Both the position numbers and the translations under genes were made by a program. From assembly GCA_900539525.1 (NCBI GenBank), contig UQCM01000009.1, positions 7,656 to 71,655 of the forward strand: 64,000 nucleotides of DNA, read 5' to 3'. Below are positions 48,501-56,757 of the stretch, one piece after another. This stretch comes from an uncultured Blautia sp. Its GTDB lineage: Bacteria; Bacillota; Clostridia; Lachnospirales; Lachnospiraceae. The first letter of the stretch is position 1. The number at the start of each line of letters is the position of its first letter. Below the pieces are notes generated by a model. That model ran no database searches, was not told the origin of the DNA, and worked only from the letters and a program-made list of their open reading frames with translations.

Positions 48501-51276
48501 CTGGACGGCAGTGGAAGGTGCCACATCCTATGAGGTTATGGTGGATGGAATCATCAATACTGCAGGAGCAGCGCTTACGTATACCCACACTGATCTGGAT
48601 TACAGTTCCTCCCATACTTATAAGGTGCGTTCAAGAAATGCAGATGGATATTCTGCCTGGAGTCAGGAACAGACATTTACGTCCGCAGATGACCCGTGGA
48701 AGGATACACCGGATCCTCAGAACATTGAATGGACGGGAACGCTGTATGGAAATCACAGAGCAGAACTGGCATTTGATAAGGAATTCCAGGCAGGTGATGG
48801 AGGTTTCCACTCGGGGGATAATGCCATTGGACAGACACTGACAGTAGATTACGGCCTTGCCTGGGAGTTTGACAGAATCGAATATTATCCGCGTGATGAT
48901 GCCGGAAATGGTACTGTGACAAAGATGCGTCTGGAAACCAGCCTGGATGGAGTAACCTGGACAGAGGCGAAGGTATTTGACTGGAATGCAAATGCAGAGA
49001 CAAAGACAATGACGGTCGGTGCAGCTGCCCGGTATATCCGGTTCACTCCGCTGGCAGCTGTAGGAAACTTCTTCTCGGCAAGTGAGATCAAGGCATATGT
49101 AAAAGAAAATTCCAGGGGCTTTGCAGTGGGAAGCACCCTTGGCAATGCAGAGGTAGCTGATGGTGATTATACGAATATGAAGAATTACCTGGGTATGTGC
49201 GTGAAGGATGAGACCTTTGTAAATCAGATCCAGAAGCGCTATGGCGATATCAATGGAAATGGTTATTATGATGCATATGATTATGCCTTTACCATGTTCC
49301 AGCTGGATGGCGGCACAAAGAAAAAGGGCAATGTCAGCGGTACGGTCGGCCTGCAGCCCTCCGTGACAGAAATCGCAGCAGGTGAAACCTTTACGATTGA
49401 TTTCTATGCAGAGGATACACTTAATGTAAATGCGGCCGGAAAAGTCATCAGCTATGATCCGGATGTGCTTGAATTTGTATCGGTACAGAAATCAAATGCC
49501 ATCGAAGACATGGAGGATCTGTCGATTCACAAGACATACGCAGATGGTACAGCGTATGTAAATCTGGCATTTGCAAATCGTGGTGACAAAGCGCTGTATA
49601 GTGGAAGCGGTACACTGGCGACGGTTACTGTGAAAGCAAAGAAAGCACTGTCTCTGAGCGGGACGGATGCCATCGATCTGACTGCCGGTATGCTGATCGG
49701 TCCGGATTACAGTACAGAAGGCACTGTGCTTCAGGGAACTCTGGAATCACCGGTTGTACAGCAGAAGTATCAGCAGAGTGATTTCGCCATCACGATGACA
49801 AATGAGAAGCTTCCGACAGATAACGGTACAAATGTATCATCCATGATCCAGCAGGGCAGCTACAACGGATTGTTTGACGGAAACAAAGGACGTGATTTTG
49901 AGTTTAAGTGGGATATTCAGCAGAATTTTGACAATACAGGGGCTCTTCCGGCGTATGTTACCCTTCCGGTAACTCTGCATTTCAATCTGAAAAAGCCGGG
50001 CACCCTGCGTAAGCTTGTCGTTTATAACGCAAACAAGGCGAACGGATATGTGACCGCTGTTAAGGCAAAAGTAAATTATGCAGACGGAACATCCTCGGAA
50101 GAATTCACGAAAAACCTGACGGGTTCTTATGAGGACTGGAGTGATTACTCTACGTTTACTTTTAGTTTTGCGGATGATAAGGAAGCCGACGGTGCAGATG
50201 TGACCATCCTGAAGGCAGTGAAAAGGGATGGTACAGAGATTGCCAATATGCTGACACTGGCAGAAATCGACCTCATGGGAAGTAAGGCAGAAGAGCAGAC
50301 AGATTACACAGGGCTTTCAGAAAAGTATGAAGAGTATGCAAAGATTGTAAATACGGACAACAGGTATACGGAAGAAAGCTGGAAGAAATTCCAGGATGCA
50401 CTTGCGGCAGCAAAGGCAGTACTGGATGATACAGCAGCAGATCAGGCGGCTGTAGACGCAGCTTTAGAGAATCTGAATCTTGCATATCAGGCTCTGGCAG
50501 AGGTACCGGCTGCGGTAGACCGTACAGAGATTACGAATAAGTGCAATACCTATGCAGCAGTGACCAACACAGGTAATACGTATACAGCAGAGAGCTGGAA
50601 AACCTTCCAGGATGCGCTTGTGGCAGCAAAGGCGGTGCTTGCAGATGAAAAATCAGATCAGGCAGTTATAGACAGTGCATTAAAAACACTGGAAGCTGCA
50701 TATGCCGCATTGAAGAAGGTCTCCGATTCTGGAAAACCAGATCCGGAAACACCGGAGCCGGGAAATAAGACGCCGGTTGTCAAAGGAAAGATATATACAG
50801 TAAACGGAGAGAACTATCAGGTTCTAACAACTTCTGCTGCAGGAGGAACCGTGAAGTATAACGGATATGCTGGAAATGGCAGGTCCACGGTGAAGATACA
50901 TGATACTGTAACACTGGAGGGTGCTGTCTATAAGGTGACTGTCATCGCAAAGAAGGCACTCTATCAGAAGAGCAAGGTAAAAAAAGTAACAGTTGGCAAT
51001 AACATTTCCACGATCGAAGCTTCTGCATTTGAGAAGTGTACCGGTCTGAAATCTGTCACTCTCGGGAAAAATGTGAAGTCCATCGGCAAGCATGCGTTCT
51101 GTGGAGACAAGAAGCTCCGTACGATGATCGTGAAAAGTACAAAGCTGAAAAAGGTGGCAAAGCATTCACTGGCACAGGTGAAGAATCTGAAAGTAAAGGC
51201 CCCGAAGAAACAGATGAAGAAGTATGCGAAGCTTTTCAAAGGAAAGGGCGCTGCCGGTCTAAAGGTAGTAAAATAA
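45580..51276 (+). CDS. Secreted multidomain GH31 glycoside hydrolase
   Basis: An exported alpha-glycosidase of 1898 residues with signal peptide about 1-36 (cut near PTKA). The N-terminal beta domain (about 60-240) is followed by the GH31 barrel (about 290-700). The nucleophile is probably D486 (LKTDVAW) and the acid/base D537 (WTGDQ). Further on are a fibronectin-III domain (967-1037) and an F5/8 type C / CBM32-like domain (1049-1177). A dockerin-like calcium loop (DINGNGYYDAYDY, about 1222) and a cohesin-like domain (about 1253-1380) follow, then a second lectin-like beta domain (about 1400-1570). Two FIVAR repeats (1576-1643, 1646-1715), a PDPETPEPG linker and leucine-rich BspA-type repeats (1733-1898) end it. 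No LPXTG anchor is seen. The barrel recalls GH31 alpha-N-acetylgalactosaminidases, so mucin or another host glycan is the likely target (inference). The start has AAGGAG seven bases upstream. Confidence 0.88.
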   Translation: MRKVRHLKKAGQKTIAFMIALGLTVSLMPAAPVLPTKAADFTGTLTEVKGVERDKTDVNIVWVTFNDNVKAKLTFLDNGIFRYNVDPTGEFSNYAVPRSSSHAARIQQYPDTSVKYAHPEASVESSTDAFTVKAGDVTVIFDKDTAKMTIKDGSKTVMEEKEALSINGTSTVQTLVKQEDENFYGGGTQNGRFVHTGEKIHIANESGWTDGGVASPNPFYYTTGGYGVLRNTFRDGDYDFGKAKDGTVTAEHEENEFDAYYFVSDASDGRGVAQELLQGYYKVTGNPALLPEYAFYEGHLNAYNRDSWSDTSGQKAWTIKGTDSASSEGTTIYESGMAAGYKLSDGMFSESLNGTGPTVAADKYPNVTTPYKYSARAVIDQYVDYDMPLGYFLPNDGYGAGYGQNGYGMTGGVNTDGSSSAERLAAVDANVANLKAFADYAKTKGVETGLWTQSYLVPDSNPNTEWQLLRDFKKEVQAGVTTLKTDVAWVGYGYSMQLDGVKTAYDTATTTVNYRPNIISLDGWAGSQRYNSIWTGDQYGGNWEYIRFHIPTYIGTSLSGNPNVGSDMDGIFSGDKIVSTRDYQWKIFTQEMLNMDGWGSYAKTPYTFGDPYTGINRMYLKTKAKLMPYLYTTAYSSSNINTGNQDTGLPMIRAMFLEYPDDPYAFSRSMQYQFMFGSQFLVAPIYQNTADTQGTGDDVRNNIYLPDKDAVWVDFFTGEQYRGGQTLNNFAAPLWKLPVFVKNGSIIPQYEENNSPSEIDRTNRIVEFWPAGSTEYTAVEDDGTYIENEITEDVEYGKIDNISYGDHVSTTYTSEVSGTTATLTAEKSAGTYTGYQQNKNTTFVVHVSQKPTGITAKNGETALNTAEVTTKEAFEQAVPEAGKAVWFYDAAPEIETYASEKETEFKNMVKDVKVAPKLYVKFAKADAKAVDQTLVIDGFANDGNLPAEKENTGLGVPTLTEDEEARTPSSITVNWTAVEGATSYEVMVDGIINTAGAALTYTHTDLDYSSSHTYKVRSRNADGYSAWSQEQTFTSADDPWKDTPDPQNIEWTGTLYGNHRAELAFDKEFQAGDGGFHSGDNAIGQTLTVDYGLAWEFDRIEYYPRDDAGNGTVTKMRLETSLDGVTWTEAKVFDWNANAETKTMTVGAAARYIRFTPLAAVGNFFSASEIKAYVKENSRGFAVGSTLGNAEVADGDYTNMKNYLGMCVKDETFVNQIQKRYGDINGNGYYDAYDYAFTMFQLDGGTKKKGNVSGTVGLQPSVTEIAAGETFTIDFYAEDTLNVNAAGKVISYDPDVLEFVSVQKSNAIEDMEDLSIHKTYADGTAYVNLAFANRGDKALYSGSGTLATVTVKAKKALSLSGTDAIDLTAGMLIGPDYSTEGTVLQGTLESPVVQQKYQQSDFAITMTNEKLPTDNGTNVSSMIQQGSYNGLFDGNKGRDFEFKWDIQQNFDNTGALPAYVTLPVTLHFNLKKPGTLRKLVVYNANKANGYVTAVKAKVNYADGTSSEEFTKNLTGSYEDWSDYSTFTFSFADDKEADGADVTILKAVKRDGTEIANMLTLAEIDLMGSKAEEQTDYTGLSEKYEEYAKIVNTDNRYTEESWKKFQDALAAAKAVLDDTAADQAAVDAALENLNLAYQALAEVPAAVDRTEITNKCNTYAAVTNTGNTYTAESWKTFQDALVAAKAVLADEKSDQAVIDSALKTLEAAYAALKKVSDSGKPDPETPEPGNKTPVVKGKIYTVNGENYQVLTTSAAGGTVKYNGYAGNGRSTVKIHDTVTLEGAVYKVTVIAKKALYQKSKVKKVTVGNNISTIEASAFEKCTGLKSVTLGKNVKSIGKHAFCGDKKLRTMIVKSTKLKKVAKHSLAQVKNLKVKAPKKQMKKYAKLFKGKGAAGLKVVK

Positions 51277-51289
51277 CATCACATCTGAT

Positions 51290-51325
51290 AAAGAACACGC
51301 AGCTTACAGGCTGCGTGTTCTTTTT
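51290..51325 (+). terminator. Terminator of the GH31 gene
   Basis: A perfect 14-bp stem, AAAGAACACGCAGC with GCTGCGTGTTCTTT, around a 6-base loop and followed by TT. Confidence 0.93.
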
Positions 51326-51393
51326 AGGGATGGTTGACATCCTATGCCAACATTGATAAAATAGCCGTGGCTGTCCAGAACAGAAGGGCAAAG

Positions 51394-51420
51394 GTTACTG
51401 TCCACTTCGTGACCAGTAAC
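51394..51420 (-). repeat. Solo end of the 155-bp repeat family (inverted)
   Basis: The minus strand reads GTTACTGGTCACGAAG then TGGACAGTAAC, the same right-end module with two changes. It lies in the leader of prfC. Confidence 0.7.
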
Positions 51421-51487
51421 ACGCTTCCTGATGTTCTGAAAAGACAAAGATAACCGGAGAAACAAGAAAATAAGTGGAGGAATCACT

Positions 51488-53074
51488 GTGACTGATATAA
51501 GAAAAGAAATTGAAAAACGCCGGACATTTGCCATCATTTCTCACCCGGATGCCGGAAAGACAACGCTGACAGAAAAGTTTCTTCTTTACGGAGGAGCGAT
51601 CAATCTGGCTGGTTCCGTAAAGGGAAAGGCAACGGCAAGACATGCCGTATCAGACTGGATGGAGATTGAGAAAGAGAGAGGTATTTCCGTCACCTCATCC
51701 GTGCTGCAGTTTAACTATGGAGGATACTGTATCAATATCCTGGATACACCGGGACATCAGGACTTCTCGGAGGATACCTACCGGACACTGATGGCGGCAG
51801 ATTCTGCTGTCATGGTTATCGATGCGTCGAAGGGTGTGGAGGCACAGACAAGAAAGCTTTTTAAGGTCTGTGTCATGCGTCATATCCCCATCTTTACCTT
51901 TATCAATAAGATGGACCGGGATGCCAATGATACCTTTGAGCTTCTGGATGATATCGAAAAGGAGCTGGGAATCGCCACCTGTCCCATCAACTGGCCGATC
52001 GGTTCCGGTAAGAGCTTCAAGGGCGTGTACGAGCGCGGAAGTAAGAAGATCACTGTATTTACCGATACCGAAAAGGGAACGAAGGAAGGAGAGGCCAGAG
52101 AGATTCCGCTGGATTCCCCGGAATTTGATGAAGTCGTTGACGAATATCAGAAGAGTCAGTTACTGGAGGAAATCGAGCTTCTGGACGGTGCCAGCGCAGA
52201 GTTTGATCAGGAGCTGGTGAGCAAGGGAGAACTGTCACCTGTATTTTTCGGGTCGGCACTTACGAATTTCGGCGTGGAGATCTTTCTGAAGCATTTCCTT
52301 TCCATGACCACATCTCCGCTTCCGCGAAAAGCAGATATCGGTATTGTGGATCCGATGGAAGAAGATTTTTCCGCTTTTGTATTTAAGATTCAGGCGAATA
52401 TGAATAAGGCACATCGCGACAGGATCGCCTTTATGCGCATCTGCTCCGGTGAGTTCGATGCAGGCATGGAGGTTTATCATGTGCAGGGTGACAGAAAGCA
52501 GAGACTTTCCCAGCCCCAGCAGATGATGGCACAGGAACGTCACATCGTGGACAAGGCTTATGCGGGAGACATTATCGGCGTCTTTGATCCGGGTATCTTT
52601 TCCATTGGTGACACGATATGTATGCCTGGAAAGAAATTTGCCTATGAAGGCATACCGACTTTCGCCCCGGAGCATTTTGCGAGAGTGCGTCAGGTCGATA
52701 CCATGAAGCGGAAGCAGTTCGTCAAGGGAATCAACCAGATCGCCCAGGAAGGTGCGATACAGATCTTTCAGGAATACAACACCGGTATGGAGGAGATCAT
52801 CGTAGGCGTGGTAGGTGTGCTGCAGTTTGAGGTTCTTAAGTACCGCCTGGAAAACGAATACAATGTGGACATCCGTCTGGAGACGCTTCCGTACGAGCAC
52901 ATCCGCTGGATCGAAAATAAAGATATCGATCTGAATAAACTGGTGGGAACTTCCGATATGAAGAAAGTCAGGGATCTGAAAGGAAATCCGCTTCTGCTCT
53001 GGGTAAATTCCTGGAGCATTGGCATGACGCTGGACCGGAACGAAGGATTGCAGCTGGCGGAGTTTGGAAGATAG
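51488..53074 (+). CDS. prfC: Peptide chain release factor 3
   Basis: A GTPase that recycles RF1/RF2 from the ribosome. It has 528 residues. G1 is SHPDAGKTT, G3 DTPGHQDF and G4 NKMDRD, with the EF-G-like domains after it. The RF3-specific KGKATARHAVSDWMEIEKERGIS follows G1. The start is GTG at 51488, with GGAGGAA seven bases upstream. It appears to be a single-gene unit, followed by a copy of the dispersed repeat. Confidence 0.96.
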   Translation: MTDIRKEIEKRRTFAIISHPDAGKTTLTEKFLLYGGAINLAGSVKGKATARHAVSDWMEIEKERGISVTSSVLQFNYGGYCINILDTPGHQDFSEDTYRTLMAADSAVMVIDASKGVEAQTRKLFKVCVMRHIPIFTFINKMDRDANDTFELLDDIEKELGIATCPINWPIGSGKSFKGVYERGSKKITVFTDTEKGTKEGEAREIPLDSPEFDEVVDEYQKSQLLEEIELLDGASAEFDQELVSKGELSPVFFGSALTNFGVEIFLKHFLSMTTSPLPRKADIGIVDPMEEDFSAFVFKIQANMNKAHRDRIAFMRICSGEFDAGMEVYHVQGDRKQRLSQPQQMMAQERHIVDKAYAGDIIGVFDPGIFSIGDTICMPGKKFAYEGIPTFAPEHFARVRQVDTMKRKQFVKGINQIAQEGAIQIFQEYNTGMEEIIVGVVGVLQFEVLKYRLENEYNVDIRLETLPYEHIRWIENKDIDLNKLVGTSDMKKVRDLKGNPLLLWVNSWSIGMTLDRNEGLQLAEFGR

Positions 53075-53102
53075 CATTTTTGCCAGATGGGGACTGTCAA
53101 GA

Positions 53103-53257
53103 GTTACTGTTCACACGTCAGCCAGTTCGAGGTGTTTTTTGTGAGTGTAGCGAAGCGAAAGTCACATAAAAACCCGAGAGTAGCAGCGCGATATGATGCA
53201 GAATGCATCATATCTGTGCATCGCGAAGCGTGTTACTGGTCACGGAGTGAACAGTAA
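53103..53257. repeat. 155-bp dispersed repeat with inverted ends, copy C
   Basis: The clearest copy: TTACTGTTCAC at the left end and GTGAACAGTAA at the right are exact inverses. It starts 28 bases after the prfC stop. The two internal stems are present. No target-site duplication is obvious. Confidence 0.88.
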
Positions 53258-53286
53258 GCGTTAAGATAGAGAAACGAAAAATTTGA

Positions 53287-53316
53287 TTGCCAACTTCCCG
53301 CATCTTGGTATATAAT
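53287..53316 (+). promoter_or_regulatory. Promoter of the Asp23 gene and the nusB cluster
   Basis: TTGCCA, 18 bases, then a perfect TATAAT, about 45 bases before the Asp23 ATG. Confidence 0.6.
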
Positions 53317-53359
53317 AAGAACCATACAAGCATCCACAGAGAAACGAGGAGGTCTTTAC

Positions 53360-53746
53360 ATGAGCAGGGAAGAAAATCAGAATAATTATACATTACAGAG
53401 CGATGAGAGCTTCGGACAGGTGCAGATAGCAGATGAGGTTGTGGCGATCATTGCAGGGCTGGCAGCTACCGAGGTCGAGGGCGTTGCAAGTATGGCAGGG
53501 AATATCACGAATGAGCTGGTTGGAAAGCTTGGAATGAAGAATCTTTCCAAGGGGATCAAGGTTGCCGTTGAGGACGGCGTGGTACAGGTAGACGTAGCGC
53601 TGAATATAGCATACGGATACAGTGTTCCGAAGACCTGCCAGAAGGTACAGGAAAAAGTAAAAGCGTCCATTGAAAACATGACCGGATTAGAAGTATCCAG
53701 TGTAAATATACGGATTGCCAGTGTGAGCATGGAAAAACGTAAATGA
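53360..53746 (+). CDS. Asp23/Gls24 family envelope stress protein
   Basis: A 128-residue protein with the family core: GQVQIADEVVAIIAGLAATEVEGVASMAG and VEDGVVQVDVALNIAYGYSVPKTCQKVQEKVK. Relatives are alkaline-shock proteins that sit at the membrane through partners. Genes of this family lie before nusB in many Firmicutes. AGGAGG stands upstream of the ATG. A terminator separates it from nusB. Confidence 0.93.
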   Translation: MSREENQNNYTLQSDESFGQVQIADEVVAIIAGLAATEVEGVASMAGNITNELVGKLGMKNLSKGIKVAVEDGVVQVDVALNIAYGYSVPKTCQKVQEKVKASIENMTGLEVSSVNIRIASVSMEKRK

Positions 53747-53753
53747 TTTATAG

Positions 53754-53785
53754 AGGGATGTCTGGTTTCAGACATCCCTTTTATT
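53754..53785 (+). terminator. Terminator between Asp23 and nusB
   Basis: A perfect 11-bp stem, AGGGATGTCTG with CAGACATCCCT, a GTTT loop and TTTATT. The nusB ATG is only about 15 bases further on, so transcription of the cluster must partly read through or start elsewhere. Confidence 0.85.
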
Positions 53786-53799
53786 GGAAAGGAAAAGCG

Positions 53800-54195
53800 A
53801 TGACAAGACATGAATTAAGAGAACATATTTTCAGACTGCTCTTTATGGTGGAGTTTCATGAGCACGAGGAGCTGCCGGAGCAGGTAATCCTTTATTTTGA
53901 CGAGATGGGGGAGGCTTCCGAGAAGGATCTGGCATACATCGAAGAAAAGTATGCAAAGATTAAGGAATTGATCCCTGAGATTGATGAAGCGATCAATGCG
54001 GCAGTGACAGGATGGAAAACAGCACGTATGGGAAAAGCGGAGCTGTCCATTCTGCGCCTGGCAGTCTATGAACTGAAATATGACACTGAGATTCCGACGG
54101 GAGTAGCGATCAACGAAGCCGTTGAACTGGGGAAAACCTTCTGTGGAGAAGAATCGCCCGCATTTATCAACGGAATTCTGGCAAAACTGGTATAG
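53800..54195 (+). CDS. nusB: Transcription antitermination protein NusB
   Basis: NusB binds boxA RNA with S10 and supports rRNA antitermination. It is an all-helical 131-residue protein: MTRHELREHIFRLLFMVEF and the C-terminal AVELGKTFCGEESPAFINGILAKL are the family signatures. The start at 53800 has AAAGGAAAAG upstream; the longer frame from 53743 begins in the terminator and the Asp23 stop and is rejected. Confidence 0.95.
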   Translation: MTRHELREHIFRLLFMVEFHEHEELPEQVILYFDEMGEASEKDLAYIEEKYAKIKELIPEIDEAINAAVTGWKTARMGKAELSILRLAVYELKYDTEIPTGVAINEAVELGKTFCGEESPAFINGILAKLV

Positions 54196-54207
54196 ACGGC
54201 GAAAACC

Positions 54208-55449
54208 ATGCAGAAAAGAGCTTATTCCGTAGGGCAGATCAACACATATATAAAAAACATGTTTACCCGGGACTTTGTGCTGAAGCGCATTTATGTCAAG
54301 GGTGAGGTTTCCAACTGTAAATACCACACTTCAGGACATATCTACTTTTCGTTGAAGGATGAGACGGGAAGTATTGCCTGTATTATGTTTGCAGGTATGA
54401 GAAAGGGACTGGCTTTCCATATGGAGAACGGTCAGCAGGTGGTAGTACTGGGCAGTGTAAATGTCTATGAGAGAGACGGAAGATACCAGCTTTATGCCAG
54501 TGAGATCATACTGGACGGTGCAGGCCTTTTATATGAAAGGTTTGAGGCGCTGAAAAGAGAGCTGGAGGAAATGGGGATGTTCGCACCGGAGTACAAGCAG
54601 CCGATACCGAAGCATATCCGAAGGCTGGGAATTGTCACAGCACCTACCGGGGCGGCCATTCGTGATATGATGAATATTTCGTCAAGAAGAAATCCATACG
54701 TTCAGCTTATCCTGTATCCGGCCCTGGTGCAGGGAGAGGGTGCAGCCGACAGTATCGTGAGAGGAATCCAGACCCTGGATTCCTATGGAGTCGATACGAT
54801 GATCGTGGGAAGAGGGGGAGGATCCATTGAGGATCTCTGGGCCTTCAATGAAGAAAAGGTGGCAAGAGCGATTTTCGCGTGCAGTACCCCCGTGATTTCT
54901 GCAGTCGGCCATGAGACGGATGTAACGATTGCTGACTTTGTGGCAGATCTTCGTGCTCCGACTCCTTCGGCAGCGGCAGAGCTGGCCGTAGAAGATATCC
55001 GTCTGGTGCAGGAGAGACTTTTGCAGTATCAGATCCATCTGAACCGCCGGATGGGGGACAGGATCCGTGAAGAAAGACTGCGTCTTTCGGGCTATCGGAC
55101 AAAACTGACCTATCTGAGTCCCGAGAACCAGCTCCGGGAAAAGCAGCAGATGCTTGTGGAGCGCGAGGAGAGACTTTCTTCACTGATGGAACAGAAGCTC
55201 AGACAGAAGCGTCACCAGCTGGAGCTGTATATCGAAAAACTGAAAGGGCTTTCGCCCCTGGACAAGCTGAGCCGGGGATATGCGTATCTGTCTGACGAGG
55301 AGAACAGAAAGATTACTTCCGTGTCACAGATGCAGGAAGGAAGCAGAGTACAGATCTATGTGAGGGACGGAAGTGTGACGGCATATGTAGAAGAAGTTCA
55401 CCGATTAAATAGATTCCCGGATAATCAGAAAGAATCTGATATGGGTTGA
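54208..55449 (+). CDS. xseA: Exodeoxyribonuclease VII large subunit
   Basis: Catalytic subunit of the ssDNA exonuclease VII. It has 413 residues. An N-terminal OB fold (about 1-100; VKGEVSNCKYHTSGHIYFSLKD) precedes the catalytic domain with TAPTGAAIRDMMNISSRRNP, GRGGGSIEDLWAFNEE and AVGHETDVTIADFVADLRAPTPSAAAELA. A coiled-coil tail pairs with XseB, and KLSRGYAYL comes near the end. It starts 12 bases after nusB. Confidence 0.97.
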   Translation: MQKRAYSVGQINTYIKNMFTRDFVLKRIYVKGEVSNCKYHTSGHIYFSLKDETGSIACIMFAGMRKGLAFHMENGQQVVVLGSVNVYERDGRYQLYASEIILDGAGLLYERFEALKRELEEMGMFAPEYKQPIPKHIRRLGIVTAPTGAAIRDMMNISSRRNPYVQLILYPALVQGEGAADSIVRGIQTLDSYGVDTMIVGRGGGSIEDLWAFNEEKVARAIFACSTPVISAVGHETDVTIADFVADLRAPTPSAAAELAVEDIRLVQERLLQYQIHLNRRMGDRIREERLRLSGYRTKLTYLSPENQLREKQQMLVEREERLSSLMEQKLRQKRHQLELYIEKLKGLSPLDKLSRGYAYLSDEENRKITSVSQMQEGSRVQIYVRDGSVTAYVEEVHRLNRFPDNQKESDMG

Positions 55450-55587
55450 AGAAGACAGGACGATACAAATTGAGCCGTCAGGAATAGTAGTGATGGATGA
55501 CGGAAGATATGGAAAAATCATGGTAAATATATGAAACCGTCAAAACATATTGAGTAACATGCATATGCATAAAATCCGGGAGGGAAA

Positions 55588-55827
55588 ATGGCAGAAAATA
55601 AAGAAAAGCAGTCAGGGTCACAGAACGGGGAAATGACTCTGGAGGAGGCATTTCAGCAGCTGGATCAGACGATCGAGGCACTGGAAAGCAGAGAGATCAC
55701 TCTTGAAGATTCCTTTGTGCAATACCGGAAGGGAATGGAGCTGCTCAGGCAGTGCAGCGAAAAGATTGATACCGTAGAGAAAAAGATGCTGGTTCTAAAT
55801 GAGAATGGAGAAGCCTATGAATTTTAA
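55588..55827 (+). CDS. xseB: Exodeoxyribonuclease VII small subunit
   Basis: A 79-residue helical subunit: MTLEEAFQQLDQTIEALESREITLEDS and YRKGMELLRQCSEKIDTVEKK are typical. It is separated from xseA by 138 bases with no other clear gene. GGGAGGG lies before the ATG. Its stop overlaps the ispA start. Confidence 0.95.
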   Translation: MAENKEKQSGSQNGEMTLEEAFQQLDQTIEALESREITLEDSFVQYRKGMELLRQCSEKIDTVEKKMLVLNENGEAYEF

Positions 55828-56704
55828 TGAGGAATTGAAGATACGCACAGCCAGGGTGCAGAAGATCATTGAATCCTGGCTGCCGGAAGCGGAAGGCTTT
55901 CAGAAGACGGTGCTGGAGGCAATGAACTACAGCATGCTGGCCGGTGGCAAAAGGCTCCGCCCCATGCTGATGCAGGAAACCTATCATCTGTTCGGGGGAG
56001 AAGGCAGGATCATAGAGCCGTTTATGGCAGCGATGGAAATGATCCACACCTATTCGCTGGTTCATGATGATCTTCCGGCACTGGACGGGGATGAATACCG
56101 GAGAGGGCGGAAGACGACCTGGGTAGTCTATGGGGAAACCATGGGAATCCTTGCCGGTGACGGTCTGTTAAATTATGCCTATGAAACGGCATGCGAAGCC
56201 TTCAAGATGGAGCCGGGAAATCCGTACATCGGGCAGGCACTGTCTGTACTGGCCAGAAAGTCCGGTGTCTACGGGATGCTGGGAGGACAGTGTACGGATG
56301 TGGAGGCAGTGGGAAAGACACTTTCCCGTGAGAAGCTGGATTTCATTTACCGTCTGAAGACGAGTGCTCTGATCGAGGCGGCTATGATGACAGGCGCTAT
56401 CCTGGCAGGAGCTGCGAAAGAGGATGTTGAGGCAGTGGAGAGAATTGCCTCAGATGTGGGACTGGCCTTCCAGATCCAGGATGATATCCTGGATGTGACC
56501 AGCACGACGGAGGAGCTTGGAAAGCCTGTGCTGAGTGATGAAAAAAACGAAAAGACCACGTATGTGACGCTGGAAGGAATGGAAAAAGCAAAGGCAGAGG
56601 TGGAGCGCATTTCACAGAATGCGATCGACACACTGGACAGTCTGAAGGCAGAGAATGAATTCCTGAGGGAATTGATCATACATCTGATAAATCGCAAAAA
56701 GTAG
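55817..56704 (+). CDS. ispA: Polyprenyl (farnesyl/geranyl) diphosphate synthase
   Basis: Condenses IPP with allylic diphosphates. It has 295 residues. The first aspartate-rich motif is in HDDLPALDGDEYRRG, the second in FQIQDDILDV, and GGKRLRPML and KTSALIEAAM are the family segments. The length and the two residues between the Asp pairs fit short-chain FPP/GPP synthases. I place the start at 55817 (GGAG upstream), overlapping xseB by 11 bases. An ATG at 55799 is the alternative. dxs follows in the same operon. Confidence 0.93.
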   Translation: MNFNEELKIRTARVQKIIESWLPEAEGFQKTVLEAMNYSMLAGGKRLRPMLMQETYHLFGGEGRIIEPFMAAMEMIHTYSLVHDDLPALDGDEYRRGRKTTWVVYGETMGILAGDGLLNYAYETACEAFKMEPGNPYIGQALSVLARKSGVYGMLGGQCTDVEAVGKTLSREKLDFIYRLKTSALIEAAMMTGAILAGAAKEDVEAVERIASDVGLAFQIQDDILDVTSTTEELGKPVLSDEKNEKTTYVTLEGMEKAKAEVERISQNAIDTLDSLKAENEFLRELIIHLINRKK

Positions 56705-56757
56705 GACGCCTGTTCCGGACGGTGGACAGGAACGGCGGAAGAAAAGCAGGTGATAAG

